Notes under the pieces: model-generated
What the model saw: the letters and a program-made list of their open reading frames with translations, nothing else
What the model was told of the DNA's origin: nothing
Databases searched by the model: none
Source of the DNA: Enterobacter sp. Ag1
GTDB taxonomy: Bacteria; Pseudomonadota; Gammaproteobacteria; Enterobacterales; Enterobacteriaceae
Direction of reading: 5' to 3'
Length of the DNA: 64,000 nt
Assembly: GCA_000277545.1 (NCBI GenBank)
Contig: AKXM01000027.1
Span: 1-64,000 of the forward strand
Shown here: piece after piece, positions 38,026 through 47,744 of the stretch
Layout: each line of letters starts with the position of its first letter
How positions within the stretch are numbered: the stretch's first letter is position 1
Program-made: the position numbers and the translations under genes

Positions 38026-40344
38026 ATGAAAAACTTAACCATAGGTTTAATCGGTAATCCTAACTCGGGTAAAACCACGTTATTTAATCAGTTGACGGGT
38101 GCCCGCCAGCGCGTGGGGAACTGGGCGGGTGTCACCGTAGAACGCAAAGAAGGTCAGTTTTCCACCCTTGAGCACCAGGTCACGCTGGTTGATTTACCCG
38201 GCACCTACTCACTCACCACCATTTCGTCACAAACTTCGCTTGATGAGCAAATCGCCTGCCACTACATCCTGAGCGGCGATGCCGATCTGTTAATCAACGT
38301 AGTGGATGCTTCTAACCTTGAGCGTAACCTCTACCTAACGCTCCAGTTACTCGAGCTGGGTATCCCGTGCGTGGTGGCGCTCAATATGTTGGATATTGCC
38401 GAGAAACAGGCGATTCGCATCGACATCGACGCGCTGGCCGCCCGCCTCGGCTGCCCCGTCGTGCCGCTGGTGTCTACTCGCGGGCGCGGTATTGAAAGCC
38501 TGAAACTCGCCATTGACCGCAAGCAGCCCAACGAGAAAAACGAGCTGGTGCACTATCCGCAGATTTTGCTGCAAGAGGCAAAAAAGCTGGCCGAGGATAT
38601 GCCGCAGGAAATGCCGGTGACGCAGCGCCGTTGGCTGGCGCTGCAGATGCTGGAAGGGGATATCTACAGCCTCGCGTATGCTGGCAATGCCACAGACAAA
38701 CTTGACTCGGCGCGCGCGCGCCTGGCTGAGACCATTGACGATCCCGCGCTGCTGATCGCAGACGCTCGTTACCAAAGCATCGCTTCCATTTGCGACGCGG
38801 TTAGCAATAGCCTGACAGCCGAACCCAACCGGCTGACGGTGGCGATGGATAAAATCATCCTCAATCGTTACCTCGGCCTGCCAATCTTCATGCTGGTGAT
38901 GTATCTGATGTTCCTGCTGGCGATTAACATCGGCGGCGCGCTGCAGCCTATTTTTGATGGCGGCTCGGTGGCGATATTCATTCACGGCATCCAGTGGCTC
39001 GGTTATACGCTGCACTTCCCGGAATGGCTGACGATTTTCCTGGCCCAGGGGATCGGCGGCGGGATCAATACCGTGCTGCCGCTGGTGCCGCAAATCGGCA
39101 TGATGTACCTGTTCCTTTCCTTCCTCGAAGATTCCGGCTATATGGCGCGCGCAGCCTTCGTGATGGATCGCCTGATGCAGTCGCTGGGTTTACCGGGTAA
39201 ATCCTTTGTGCCGCTGATTGTCGGCTTCGGCTGTAACGTGCCTTCGGTCATGGGCGCCCGTACCCTTGATGCACCGCGCGAAAGGCTGATGACCATCATG
39301 ATGGCGCCGTTTATGTCCTGCGGTGCACGCCTGGCGATTTTCGCGGTGTTTGCCGCCGCATTCTTCGGCCAGCAGGGCGCGCTGGTGGTGTTCTCGCTTT
39401 ATATTCTCGGCATTGTCATGGCTATTCTCACCGGCCTGATGCTGAAGCACACCATCATGCGCGGCGAAGCTTCGCCGTTTGTCATGGAGCTGCCGGTTTA
39501 CCACGTCCCTCACCTCAAGAGCCTGATTTTACAAACCTGGCAGCGCCTGAAAGGCTTCGTGCTTCGCGCCGGGAAGGTCATCGTGATCGTCAGTATTTTC
39601 ATCGGCGCCCTGAACAGCTTCTCCTTTAGCGGCAAGCCAGTAGATAGCATCAATGATTCCGCCCTTGCCTCCGTCAGCCGCGTATTGACGCCGCTGCTGA
39701 AGCCGATCGGTGTCCATGATGACAACTGGCAGGCTACCGTTGGGCTGTTTACCGGTGCGATGGCCAAAGAAGTTGTGGTCGGCACGTTAAATACCCTCTA
39801 TACCGCCGAAGATATTCATAATGAAGAGTTTGATGCCGCAAGCTTTAACCTGCTTGATGAACTGGGCGCTGCCGCCGATGAAACCTGGCAGGGGCTGAAA
39901 AACACCTTCAGCCTGAGCGTGCTGGCGAACCCGATTGAGGCAAGCAAGGGCGACGGTGAAATGTCCTCCGGGCCGATGGGCGTGATGAGCACGAAATTCG
40001 GCAGCGAAGCCGCCGCCTACAGCTATCTGATTTTCGTTCTGCTCTATATTCCGTGCATCTCGGTGATGGGAGCCATCGCCCGTGAATCGAGCCGGGGCTG
40101 GATGACGTTTTCTGTGCTGTGGGGGCTGAACATTGCCTATTCGCTCTCCACGCTTTACTACCAGAGCGTCACCTTCAGCGAGCACCCGCAGTTCAGCCTG
40201 ATTTGTATCCTCGCGGTGGTATTGTTCAACGTCCTGCTGCTTGGCGGGCTGCGCCGGGCAAGAAGTCGCGTAGATGTATCCCTGCTCGCCACCAGAAAAA
40301 CGCCGTCGTCCTGCTGCCAAAGCAGCACCGGCGACTGTCACTAA
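38026..40344 (+). CDS. feoB: FeoB, ferrous iron transporter with GTPase domain
   Basis: A 772-residue inner-membrane protein. The N-terminal G domain has G1 GNPNSGKTTLFN (residues 10-21), G3 DLPGTYSL and G4 NMLD (in VVALNMLDIAEK), followed by a helical GDI domain to about 270. The membrane part has two Gate motifs (GFGCNVPSVMGARTL near 405 and LLYIPCISVMGAI near 675), with conserved cysteines thought to line the Fe(II) path. A cysteine-containing tail (SSCCQSSTGDCH) ends the protein. feoC follows 9 bp later. Confidence 0.97.
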   Translation: MKNLTIGLIGNPNSGKTTLFNQLTGARQRVGNWAGVTVERKEGQFSTLEHQVTLVDLPGTYSLTTISSQTSLDEQIACHYILSGDADLLINVVDASNLERNLYLTLQLLELGIPCVVALNMLDIAEKQAIRIDIDALAARLGCPVVPLVSTRGRGIESLKLAIDRKQPNEKNELVHYPQILLQEAKKLAEDMPQEMPVTQRRWLALQMLEGDIYSLAYAGNATDKLDSARARLAETIDDPALLIADARYQSIASICDAVSNSLTAEPNRLTVAMDKIILNRYLGLPIFMLVMYLMFLLAINIGGALQPIFDGGSVAIFIHGIQWLGYTLHFPEWLTIFLAQGIGGGINTVLPLVPQIGMMYLFLSFLEDSGYMARAAFVMDRLMQSLGLPGKSFVPLIVGFGCNVPSVMGARTLDAPRERLMTIMMAPFMSCGARLAIFAVFAAAFFGQQGALVVFSLYILGIVMAILTGLMLKHTIMRGEASPFVMELPVYHVPHLKSLILQTWQRLKGFVLRAGKVIVIVSIFIGALNSFSFSGKPVDSINDSALASVSRVLTPLLKPIGVHDDNWQATVGLFTGAMAKEVVVGTLNTLYTAEDIHNEEFDAASFNLLDELGAAADETWQGLKNTFSLSVLANPIEASKGDGEMSSGPMGVMSTKFGSEAAAYSYLIFVLLYIPCISVMGAIARESSRGWMTFSVLWGLNIAYSLSTLYYQSVTFSEHPQFSLICILAVVLFNVLLLGGLRRARSRVDVSLLATRKTPSSCCQSSTGDCH

Positions 40345-40353
40345 GGAGCGATA

Positions 40354-40590
40354 ATGGCAAGCCTGATTGATATCCGTAACGCCCTGGCGCTTCAGGGCCG
40401 CCTGGAAGCGAAGCAGATAAGCCAGCAGCTTGCCACGCCTCTGCCGTTGGTAGCCGCCATGCTCGATCGACTGGAAGCGATGGGCAAAGCCAGACGCATC
40501 AGCGAAGATCCGAGCAGTTGCCTGACGGGAAGCTGCAAAAGCTGTCCAGAAGGGAAAAAGTGCGTACGGGAACTTTGGGCACTGCGTTAA
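40354..40590 (+). CDS. feoC: FeoC, small Fe-S/winged-helix regulator of FeoB
   Basis: A 78-residue winged-helix protein ([20 protein letters not shown]) with a cysteine loop at C56, C61, C64 and C70 ([17 protein letters not shown]). This loop binds an Fe-S cluster in homologues, and FeoC protects FeoB from proteolysis under anaerobiosis. Usual length. Last gene of feoABC, followed by a terminator shared with convergent bioH. Confidence 0.94.
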   Translation: MASLIDIRNALALQGRLEAKQISQQLATPLPLVAAMLDRLEAMGKARRISEDPSSCLTGSCKSCPEGKKCVRELWALR

Positions 40591-40602
40591 GTTAATCTGA
40601 TG

Positions 40603-40626
40603 AAAGGCGGGCTCCCCCGCCTTTTT
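40603..40626. terminator. Terminator between feoC and bioH
   Basis: Nine-base-pair stem AAAGGCGGG / CCCGCCTTT with loop CTCC and two further T's on the plus strand. It separates convergent feoC and bioH. Confidence 0.88.
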
Positions 40627-40634
40627 ACTGCCCG

Positions 40635-41411
40635 TCAGCTAAGCCGTTGTTGCCCCCAGGCCAGCAGAGCCTGGCAGAATTCAGCCGGATGAGAGATAAA
40701 CGGCGCGTGGGCGGCCTTGTCGAAGATAACCGAGCTGGACTGCGGCCACAGGGCGTCCAGCAGGGGAACCACTTTCCGTGGCACAAGCCCGTCCAGTCGG
40801 CCATACAGACGTAAATGCGGTATTGCAGAATGCGAAAGCTCCTGGCGCAGATCGGCGGTTCTCAGGATCTCAAGCCCGCCATTAAGCACGGCCACGTCCG
40901 GCATCGGCTGTTCCAGAACAACGGTTTTCAGCAGGCGAGCATCCTGGCGCGCGGTTTCTGTGCCCAGGGTTTGCAACGCCAGAAAACGCTCCACGGTACG
41001 CTGAAAATCTTCGCTTAGCTGCTGCTGGAACCCGGCCAGCACGTCCGGTTTAATGCCCGGCCAGTCTTCTGCCGCGGTAAAACAGGGTGAGGAAGCCACC
41101 GTCACCAGCGCATTCACACGTTCAGGCCTGGCGAGCGCCGCCTGGCTTGCTACCAGCCCACCCAGGCTCCAGCCAAGCCATGTGGCACATTCAGGCGCTT
41201 TAGCCAGCACAATGTCGGCCATTTCCTCCAGCGTTAGCGCACCAACCCCCCTGCTCCGGCCATACCCCGGTAAGTCGACCAGATGCAGCCGAAATTGCGA
41301 GCCGAGTTCGGATTCTATGTTGTGCCAAACCTCCGCATTCAGTCCCCATCCGTGCAGCAGCACAAGATCGCTTTTTCCTTTACCTTTTGTTTGCCACCAC
41401 AGCTCACTCAT
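40635..41411 (-). CDS. bioH: BioH, pimeloyl-ACP methyl ester carboxylesterase
   Basis: A 258-residue alpha/beta hydrolase that removes the methyl group from pimeloyl-ACP methyl ester in biotin synthesis. The nucleophile is S82 in [13 protein letters not shown], with the histidine in [16 protein letters not shown] and an aspartate in [13 protein letters not shown] completing the triad. The oxyanion loop is [12 protein letters not shown]. Two residues longer than E. coli BioH. Divergent from gntX, whose start is only 38 bp away. Confidence 0.95.
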   Translation of the reverse strand: MSELWWQTKGKGKSDLVLLHGWGLNAEVWHNIESELGSQFRLHLVDLPGYGRSRGVGALTLEEMADIVLAKAPECATWLGWSLGGLVASQAALARPERVNALVTVASSPCFTAAEDWPGIKPDVLAGFQQQLSEDFQRTVERFLALQTLGTETARQDARLLKTVVLEQPMPDVAVLNGGLEILRTADLRQELSHSAIPHLRLYGRLDGLVPRKVVPLLDALWPQSSSVIFDKAAHAPFISHPAEFCQALLAWGQQRLS

Positions 41412-41449
41412 CAGTTACCGTTCTCATTTTCATCAGCAAGGAGAACGCT

Positions 41450-42133
41450 ATGCTAGCAATCCCTGGCCGCTGTTGGCTATGCCGGTTACCACTTGCCCGT
41501 CCGACATGGGGCATTTGCTCCTGCTGCACCGCCTCGCTGCTTCAGCCCCTGGCCTGCTGTTTACAGTGTGGTTTACCGGCACTGAGCGGGCATTTGCCCT
41601 GCGGACGTTGCCTGCAAAGAGCGCCTGAGTGGGACGCAATAGCCTATGTGACAGACTACCTGCCGCCGTTAAGCACGCTGATTCATCACCTGAAATTTAC
41701 CGGAACGCCCTCGCTTGCACCGGCCTTAGCCCGCCTTTTGCTACTGCGTATTCTGGCAGCCAGTCGAGAGGGCAGGCTTCATTTGCCTGATGCTATTTTG
41801 AGTGTACCGCTGCACCATACCCGAGCGTGGCGGCGCGGCTATAACCAAAGCGCACTTATTGCTACTCCGCTGTCTCGCTGGCTAGGGCTGGAGCATTATC
41901 CCTCTGCAATCAAACGCATACGCGCCTCGCCAGCCCAACATACGTTGACAGCAAAGGAAAGAAAGAGGAATTTGAAAGGCATCTTTAGGGTTGAAATTCC
42001 CGTTGCGGGTCGCCATATGGCGATTGTGGATGATGTCGTGACGACGGGTAGTACTGTTGCGGAGATAGCGCGATTGCTGAAAAGGCAGGGCGCGGCGACT
42101 GTCCAGGTATGGTGCCTGTGTCGAACCTTGTAG
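41450..42133 (+). CDS. gntX: GntX (ComF-like phosphoribosyltransferase-fold protein)
   Basis: A 227-residue ComF-family protein. The N-terminus carries a cysteine cluster of zinc-finger type (CWLCRLPL, CSCCTASL, CCLQCGLP). The C-terminus has a phosphoribosyltransferase motif (HMAIVDDVVTTGSTVAEIAR). Homologues are needed for DNA uptake in Haemophilus (ComF) and for use of DNA as nutrient, so it may act with the hof set in this window. This is inference. ATG 41450 is chosen because of AAGGAG upstream and the exact family length. Confidence 0.92.
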   Translation: MLAIPGRCWLCRLPLARPTWGICSCCTASLLQPLACCLQCGLPALSGHLPCGRCLQRAPEWDAIAYVTDYLPPLSTLIHHLKFTGTPSLAPALARLLLLRILAASREGRLHLPDAILSVPLHHTRAWRRGYNQSALIATPLSRWLGLEHYPSAIKRIRASPAQHTLTAKERKRNLKGIFRVEIPVAGRHMAIVDDVVTTGSTVAEIARLLKRQGAATVQVWCLCRTL

Positions 42134-42191
42134 ACCCTCGATGATGGGCGTATTATAACCGACTAAAATAGTCAACTATTGAGCAATCGTT

Positions 42192-42767
42192 ATGATCCGT
42201 ATTTCCGATGCTGCACAATCCCACTTTGCCAAGTTGCTGGCAAATCAGGAAGAAGGGACGCAAATCCGCGTATTCGTTATCAATCCTGGCACCCCGAATG
42301 CGGAGTGTGGTGTGTCTTATTGTCCGCCGGATGCGGTTGAAGCGACCGACACGGCGCTGCCGTTCGAGCAGTTAACCGCTTATGTCGATGAGCTGAGCGC
42401 GCCTTATCTGGAAGATGCCGAAATCGACTTCGTCACCGACCAGCTCGGTTCCCAGCTGACGCTGAAAGCGCCTAACGCAAAAATGCGTAAGGTGTCTGAC
42501 GACGCGCCGCTGATGGAGCGCGTTGAGTATATGCTGCAGGCGACCGTTAACCCACAGCTGGCGGGCCACGGTGGTCGCGTCACGCTGATGGAAATTACCG
42601 ACGAAGGCTATGCCATTCTGCAGTTTGGCGGCGGCTGTAACGGCTGTTCTATGGTGGATGTGACGCTGAAAGAAGGGATAGAGAAACAGCTTCTGGCTGA
42701 GTTCCCTGAGCTGAAAGGCGTACGTGACCTGACCGAACACCAGCGCGGTGAGCACTCTTACTATTAG
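42192..42767 (+). CDS. nfuA: NfuA, Fe-S cluster carrier/repair protein
   Basis: A 191-residue protein with an N-terminal degenerate A-type domain (residues 1-95) and a C-terminal Nfu domain, whose cluster ligands are C149 and C152 in [13 protein letters not shown]. NfuA carries [4Fe-4S] clusters to targets such as aconitase and lipoyl synthase under iron limitation or oxidative stress. The length matches E. coli NfuA. A palindromic repeat follows its stop. The gntT gene that follows in E. coli is absent. Confidence 0.97.
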   Translation: MIRISDAAQSHFAKLLANQEEGTQIRVFVINPGTPNAECGVSYCPPDAVEATDTALPFEQLTAYVDELSAPYLEDAEIDFVTDQLGSQLTLKAPNAKMRKVSDDAPLMERVEYMLQATVNPQLAGHGGRVTLMEITDEGYAILQFGGGCNGCSMVDVTLKEGIEKQLLAEFPELKGVRDLTEHQRGEHSYY

Positions 42768-42772
42768 TTTGA

Positions 42773-42808
42773 CCCTCACCCTAACCCTCTCCCTAAAAGG
42801 GAGAGGGA
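42773..42808. repeat. Intergenic GC-rich palindromic repeat (copy B)
   Basis: CCCTCACCC TAA CCCTCTCCC, loop TAAAA, then GGGAGAGGGAA. The hairpin arm is CCCTCTCCC/GGGAGAGGG with the CACCCTAA tail on the left. It lies between convergent nfuA and malQ and could double as a terminator. Confidence 0.8.
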
Positions 42809-42833
42809 ATAGACCGAGAAACGTGAGACGAAA

Positions 42834-44912
42834 CTACGTCTTCTTACGCCGCTTATCCAAATCTTTCAGCAAGTTATTCACCCGTTCATCGGCAAACATC
42901 GCTTCCAGAGAGACGGTCAGCTTGCGCCGCCAGTTCTTATACTCATCGCTGGTGCCAGGAATATTCACCGGCTCGGCCATATCCAGCCAGTCCTCCGGCT
43001 GCAGCCCCAGCAGCGCGCTATGGCTGTCGGCAATATAACGCTGCATTCCACGGTTGAGCGTGTCGGTCATCGTCATTAACGCGGCCTTATGTCCCGCCCG
43101 CTTCGGCAAGCAGCCGTATTTATGCAGCCCGTCCAGCAGGCCTTGTTTAGCCCTTTCGCGGTCTTCATACAGCCCCGCCAGCACCTCTTCATCAGGGTAA
43201 AGTCCCAGCGTTTTGCCCAGCGTTAAATCACCGCTATTCCAGTAGCCACGCAGCGTGGGCAAGTCGTGCGTTGTGGCAACCGCCATCGACTGCTTAGGCC
43301 ATGTGGCCGGAGGCCGGAATTGCTTCTCTCCGTCGTGTTCGAAGTACAGCACTTTGTAAGAATAAACGCCGCTGTCGCGAAGCTTGCCGACGATTTCAAC
43401 CGGCACGGTACCGAGGTCCTCGCCAATCACCATGCAGCGGTGACGCTGGCTTTCCAGGGCCAGAATCGAAAGCAGATCGTCCACCGGGTACTGCACATAG
43501 GCGCCTTTATCCGCCGTCTCGCCGTACGGGATCCACCACAGCCGCAGCATCGACATAACGTGGTCAATGCGCAGGGCGCCGCAGTGGGTCATATTGGCGC
43601 GCAGCAGTTCGATAAACGGCTGATAGCCGCGAGCGGCCATGACGTGGGGATCCATCGGTGGCAGCCCCCAGTTTTGGCCTAACGGGCCGAGGATATCCGG
43701 CGGCGCGCCAACGGAGGCTTTCAGGCAGTAAAGCTCACGGTCACACCAGGTTTCAGAGCCGCCTTCCGCTACGCCCACCGCCAGGTCGCGATAAAGGCCA
43801 ATCGGCATCCCGTCATGCTGGCTGGCATCCCAGCAGGCCTTAAACTGACGCCAGGCGAGATACTGCAGCCAAAGCCAGAAGTTGACCTCATCGCAATGTT
43901 GCTCACAGAACTGCTTCACTCCCGGGCTATGGGCGTCGCGATAGCCTTCCGGCCACACCGGCCAGCCCCAGCGCAGAGGATCTTCGTTAACCTGGCTGGC
44001 ATGAAGCGCATCGTAGGCAGCCTGGTAGAACAGACCTTCTCCTCCTTCCGCAACGAACCTGCCAAACGCGACGACTTGTTCATCGCTGGCTGTACGCAAC
44101 GAGAACTGCTGCCACGCTAAACGCAGTCCCGCAACTTTGAGGGCCGTAACGGCAGAATAATCCACCCACTCGGCATCTCTCGCGGCCTGAAGCTGTTTCT
44201 GCACTGTGGATGTTTTCCACCACGTCTGCGCCGCTTTGCTGTTCTGGAAATCTTCTACCGCATTGACGTCGATATAGATGACATTCAGCCAGCGGCGTGA
44301 CGAAGGGCTGTATGGGCTGGCGCTCTCCGGGTTAGCCGGGTAAAGCGAATGAATCGGGTTGAGGCCGATAAACGCCCCGCCCCGCTTCGCCACATCCCCC
44401 AGCATCTGCTTCAAATCGCCAAAGTCGCCGATGCCCCAGTTAGCCGCCGAGCGCAGCGTGTAAAGCTGCACACATGCCCCCCACAGCTTTTTGCCCTGCA
44501 GTAACGCGTCCGGCTCATAGCAGCGCGGCGGGGCGACGATAATTCGGCTCGTCCAGCTCTGCTTTTGCCGACTGACCACCAGTGAATGGTAGCCCTCGGG
44601 TAGCTTTGTCGGCAGCGATAACATCTTCCCACCGGAAACTTGCCCGCGGTGGGTATGACCTTCTTCAGTGGTCAGCGTCCAGCTAAATTCACCCTCGCGT
44701 TCCAGCGTCAGCTGCATTCGCTGCCCGGCAGTGAAAACCTGAACCGCTGGCACAGGATCGGTCGACTTTTTTGCAACAGCGGTGCGGTTCATGGCCTCGA
44801 GCAGACGCAGTTTTGTCTCCGCAGGAATAGCCTGCGGTTTGCCGTGGGCGTTGATGTAGTTCGGGCTGATACCCGCCGCCAGAGCGGCGCTATCAAGACG
44901 TTTGCTCTCCAT
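42834..44912 (-). CDS. malQ: 4-alpha-glucanotransferase (amylomaltase) MalQ
   Basis: A 692-residue GH77 enzyme transferring maltodextrin segments and releasing glucose in the cytoplasm. Catalytic-region segments visible are LRIDHVMSMLRLWWIP (nucleophile Asp), VIGEDLGTVPVEIVGK (acid/base Glu) and TTHDLPTLRGYW (third carboxylate). An N-terminal extension typical of enteric MalQ precedes. Two residues shorter than the E. coli enzyme. Cotranscribed with malP, 9 bp upstream. Confidence 0.96.
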   Translation of the reverse strand: MESKRLDSAALAAGISPNYINAHGKPQAIPAETKLRLLEAMNRTAVAKKSTDPVPAVQVFTAGQRMQLTLEREGEFSWTLTTEEGHTHRGQVSGGKMLSLPTKLPEGYHSLVVSRQKQSWTSRIIVAPPRCYEPDALLQGKKLWGACVQLYTLRSAANWGIGDFGDLKQMLGDVAKRGGAFIGLNPIHSLYPANPESASPYSPSSRRWLNVIYIDVNAVEDFQNSKAAQTWWKTSTVQKQLQAARDAEWVDYSAVTALKVAGLRLAWQQFSLRTASDEQVVAFGRFVAEGGEGLFYQAAYDALHASQVNEDPLRWGWPVWPEGYRDAHSPGVKQFCEQHCDEVNFWLWLQYLAWRQFKACWDASQHDGMPIGLYRDLAVGVAEGGSETWCDRELYCLKASVGAPPDILGPLGQNWGLPPMDPHVMAARGYQPFIELLRANMTHCGALRIDHVMSMLRLWWIPYGETADKGAYVQYPVDDLLSILALESQRHRCMVIGEDLGTVPVEIVGKLRDSGVYSYKVLYFEHDGEKQFRPPATWPKQSMAVATTHDLPTLRGYWNSGDLTLGKTLGLYPDEEVLAGLYEDRERAKQGLLDGLHKYGCLPKRAGHKAALMTMTDTLNRGMQRYIADSHSALLGLQPEDWLDMAEPVNIPGTSDEYKNWRRKLTVSLEAMFADERVNNLLKDLDKRRKKT

Positions 44913-44921
44913 GGCGCTCCC

Positions 44922-47324
44922 TTAGCGTTTTGCCTGCCAGATACGTTGTTGGTAATCGCGGATCGAGCGATCGGAGCTGAACATGCCGCAACGGGCGCTG
45001 TTCAAAATGGCGGCGCGCGTCCAGGCTTCCTGGTCCAGATAAAGTTTGTCGGCAAGCTTTTGCGCCTCGGCATAAGCAGTGAAGTCCGCCATCAACAGGT
45101 AAGGATCGCCGCCCTCTTTGCCGATGCTGTGCAGCATCTGATCAAAGGCGTGTTTATCTCCTTCACTGTATTTGCCCTGCTCCAGTTCTTTAAGCACGGC
45201 ATCCAGCACTTTATCTTTTTTGCGCCATTTCACCGGATCATAGCCTTTGGCTTTCAGGGCTTTAACCTGCTCGACGGTGTGGCCGAAAATAAAGATATTC
45301 TCTTCACCCACCTTCTCTGCAATTTCAACGTTGGCACCGTCCAGCGTCCCCACCGTCAGCGCGCCGTTCAGCGCCAGCTTCATGTTGCCGGTGCCGGATG
45401 CCTCTTTACCGGCAGTCGAAATCTGTTCGGAGATATCAGCCGCCGGGATCATGATTTCCGCCGCAGATACGCAATAGTCCGGCAGGAAAACAACCTTCAG
45501 TTTGTCGCCCACCAGCGGATCGTTGTTGATCGCCTCAGCCACTTTGTTGATAGCAAAGATAATATTTTTGGCCAGGTAATAACCCGGAGCCGCCTTCGCG
45601 CCAAACAGGTAAACGCGCGGCACACGGTCTGCTTTCGGGTTCTCGCGGATCTCTTTGTACTGCGCCAGGATATGCAGCAGGTTCAAGTGCTGACGTTTGT
45701 ATTCGTGCAGACGTTTGATTTGCACGTCGAACAACGCATCCGGGCTAATCACGATGCCGGTACGAGCCTTCACAAATGCAGCCAGTTTTACTTTGTTCTG
45801 ATGCTTGATTTCGCGCCAGGTCTGGCGGAATTTGGCGTCATCGGCGTGCTTTTCCAGTCCTTCCAGCACGTCGAGGTTATTCGCCCACTCTTTCTTCAGC
45901 GTCTTGTCGAACAGCGTGGCAAGCGCCGGGTTGCATTGCTTGATCCAGCGGCGCGGCGTAATGCCGTTCGTCACGTTATGGAATTTGTTCGGCCACAGCT
46001 GGTGGTATTCCGGGAACAGATCTTTCACCACCAGCTCAGAATGAAGCGCCGCAACGCCGTTCACCGCAAAGCCTCCGACCACGCACAGGTTAGCCATACG
46101 TACCTGCTTGCTATGCACCACGGCAAGCTTCGCCCAGACGGCTTCATCCCCCGGCCAGGTTTTGTCGACCAGCAGCTTAAAGCGTTTGTTAATCTCATTG
46201 ATGATTTGCATATGGCGAGGCAGCAGCGCTTTCACCAGCTTCTCGTCCCAGCACTCCAGAGCTTCAGGCATCAGGGTGTGGTTAGTGTAGGCGAACGTTT
46301 TACTGGTAATCGCCCAAGCGTCATCCCAGCTAAGCTGATGTTCGTCAATCAGCACGCGAAGCAGCTCAGGGATAGCGATGGTTGGGTGGGTATCGTTCAG
46401 TTGAATCACTTCGTAGGCCGGCAGCTCGGCGAGCTTGCGGCCTGCCAGATGATGGCGGCGCAGAATGTCAGCCACCGAACAGGCACACTGGAAATACTGC
46501 TGCATCAGGCGCAGCTTTTTACCGTTCAGGTGATTGTCATTCGGATAGAGCACCTTGGTGAGCTTTTCAGCGTCAATGCCCTGCTGCTCGGCTTTAAGAA
46601 ACTCACCGTCATTAAATTTAGTCAAATCAAATGGATGAGCATGTTTTGCCTGCCACAGGCGCAGCGGCTGCGCCACGCCATTTCGGTAGCCCAGCACCGG
46701 TAAATCCCACGCCTCGCCCTGGAAAATAAAGGCTGGCTCCCAGCGGGAACGCTTACCGTCCTTCACGAGTTTCCCACCAATGCCCACCTGCACATCCAGC
46801 GCGCTGTTGTGGCGGAACCAAGGGTAGCTCCCGCGCTGCCAGTCATCCGGGGCTTCCATCTGTTTGCCGTCCTTAAAGGACTGGCGGAACAATCCGTACT
46901 GATAGTTGAGGCCATAGCCGATGGCCGATTGCCCGACCGTAGCCATTGAGTCCAGGAAGCAGGCCGCAAGCCGTCCCAACCCGCCGTTGCCTAAAGCCGG
47001 GTCCGTTTCTTCTTCCAGTAAATCGGTGAGGTTTATCTGGTAATCCTTCAGCACATCGCTCACCTCAGTGAACCAGCCAAGATTAAGCAGGTTATTCCCC
47101 GTCAGGCGGCCTATCAGAAACTCCATCGAGATGTAGTTTACGTGGCGCTGTTTGGCTTCAGGTTTTGCTGCTGGCTGAGCCGCTAAGTGCTCTGCAAGCG
47201 CACCACTAACCGCCTGCCACCACTGATGCTGAGTCATTTCACTGGCATCATGGAGGCCATAACGCTGCCACTGGCGCGTCAGAGCGGACTGGAACTGTTC
47301 TTTACTGAAGATCGGCTGTGACAT
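44922..47324 (-). CDS. malP: Maltodextrin phosphorylase MalP
   Basis: An 800-residue GT35 phosphorylase releasing glucose 1-phosphate from maltodextrins. The PLP lysine is in [19 protein letters not shown] near the C-terminus, with active-site [19 protein letters not shown] near residue 108. It lacks the extra N-terminal segment present in GlgP and shares overall architecture with the glgP product in this window. First gene of malPQ, transcribed away from malT. MalT and CRP sites are expected in the 420-bp gap. Confidence 0.97.
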   Translation of the reverse strand: MSQPIFSKEQFQSALTRQWQRYGLHDASEMTQHQWWQAVSGALAEHLAAQPAAKPEAKQRHVNYISMEFLIGRLTGNNLLNLGWFTEVSDVLKDYQINLTDLLEEETDPALGNGGLGRLAACFLDSMATVGQSAIGYGLNYQYGLFRQSFKDGKQMEAPDDWQRGSYPWFRHNSALDVQVGIGGKLVKDGKRSRWEPAFIFQGEAWDLPVLGYRNGVAQPLRLWQAKHAHPFDLTKFNDGEFLKAEQQGIDAEKLTKVLYPNDNHLNGKKLRLMQQYFQCACSVADILRRHHLAGRKLAELPAYEVIQLNDTHPTIAIPELLRVLIDEHQLSWDDAWAITSKTFAYTNHTLMPEALECWDEKLVKALLPRHMQIINEINKRFKLLVDKTWPGDEAVWAKLAVVHSKQVRMANLCVVGGFAVNGVAALHSELVVKDLFPEYHQLWPNKFHNVTNGITPRRWIKQCNPALATLFDKTLKKEWANNLDVLEGLEKHADDAKFRQTWREIKHQNKVKLAAFVKARTGIVISPDALFDVQIKRLHEYKRQHLNLLHILAQYKEIRENPKADRVPRVYLFGAKAAPGYYLAKNIIFAINKVAEAINNDPLVGDKLKVVFLPDYCVSAAEIMIPAADISEQISTAGKEASGTGNMKLALNGALTVGTLDGANVEIAEKVGEENIFIFGHTVEQVKALKAKGYDPVKWRKKDKVLDAVLKELEQGKYSEGDKHAFDQMLHSIGKEGGDPYLLMADFTAYAEAQKLADKLYLDQEAWTRAAILNSARCGMFSSDRSIRDYQQRIWQAKR

Positions 47325-47744
47325 AGAAAATCGGTCCTGTAATGTTCGAAAATCATTACCCGTTAGTGTGCCGGGCAGCCCGTGGGAGTTCCTCCTCCCG
47401 GCGTGGATTAGGCGGGGAGGAGTAGCGAGGATGAGCGAAAAATGTGATCTCTGCCACTCGATGCGGCGGTGTAACAGGTTTCAGCCGCGCTGTCACAAGC
47501 AGTGAGCAATCGCATTCATGAAAAAATGGAACTGTGACAGGGTGCAACTTACCGAGCTCGGAAAGTTCAACAACCTTGCAATAAAAAGCATTCTGGCAGA
47601 CCTTATCCGTAAGCATTAATTACGAAGCGTAAAAAAAATCGCATCCTTGAACTTTTCCCTCCATTATTTTCTCTGCAGTCCGGCAGCCCCGCCCTGCAGC
47701 GCGAAAAATGCCGGGGAAATTTATACACAGTGAAGTGATCAACT
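47325..47744. promoter_or_regulatory. malP-malT divergent regulatory region
   Basis: A 420-bp non-coding gap. MalT-box-like decamers cluster on the malP side: GGGAGGAGGA on the minus strand (47390-47399), GGGGAGGAG (47414-47422) and GAGGATGAG (47427-47435). A CRP-like TGTGATCTCTGCCACTC begins near 47443. On the malT side ACTGTGACAGGGTGCAACTT (47531-47550) matches the known CRP site of the E. coli malT promoter, and the following TTGCAATA, TTCTGGC and ACCTTAT segments are also conserved. TTAATTACGAAGCG lies in the leader. Confidence 0.75.

Noticed and set aside
41053..41628. 191-codon plus-strand frame before and into gntX
   Set aside because: Overlaps bioH antisense and gntX out of frame. 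Both of those genes are clearly real.
44640..46703. 687-codon open frame on the plus strand
   Set aside because: It is wholly antisense to malQ and malP, whose products are full length with intact active sites. Long antisense frames are expected from their codon bias.
47356..47616. 86-codon minus-strand frame in the malP-malT gap
   Set aside because: It runs across the conserved CRP and MalT-box region, lacks similarity to anything I recognise, and has no ribosome-binding site.
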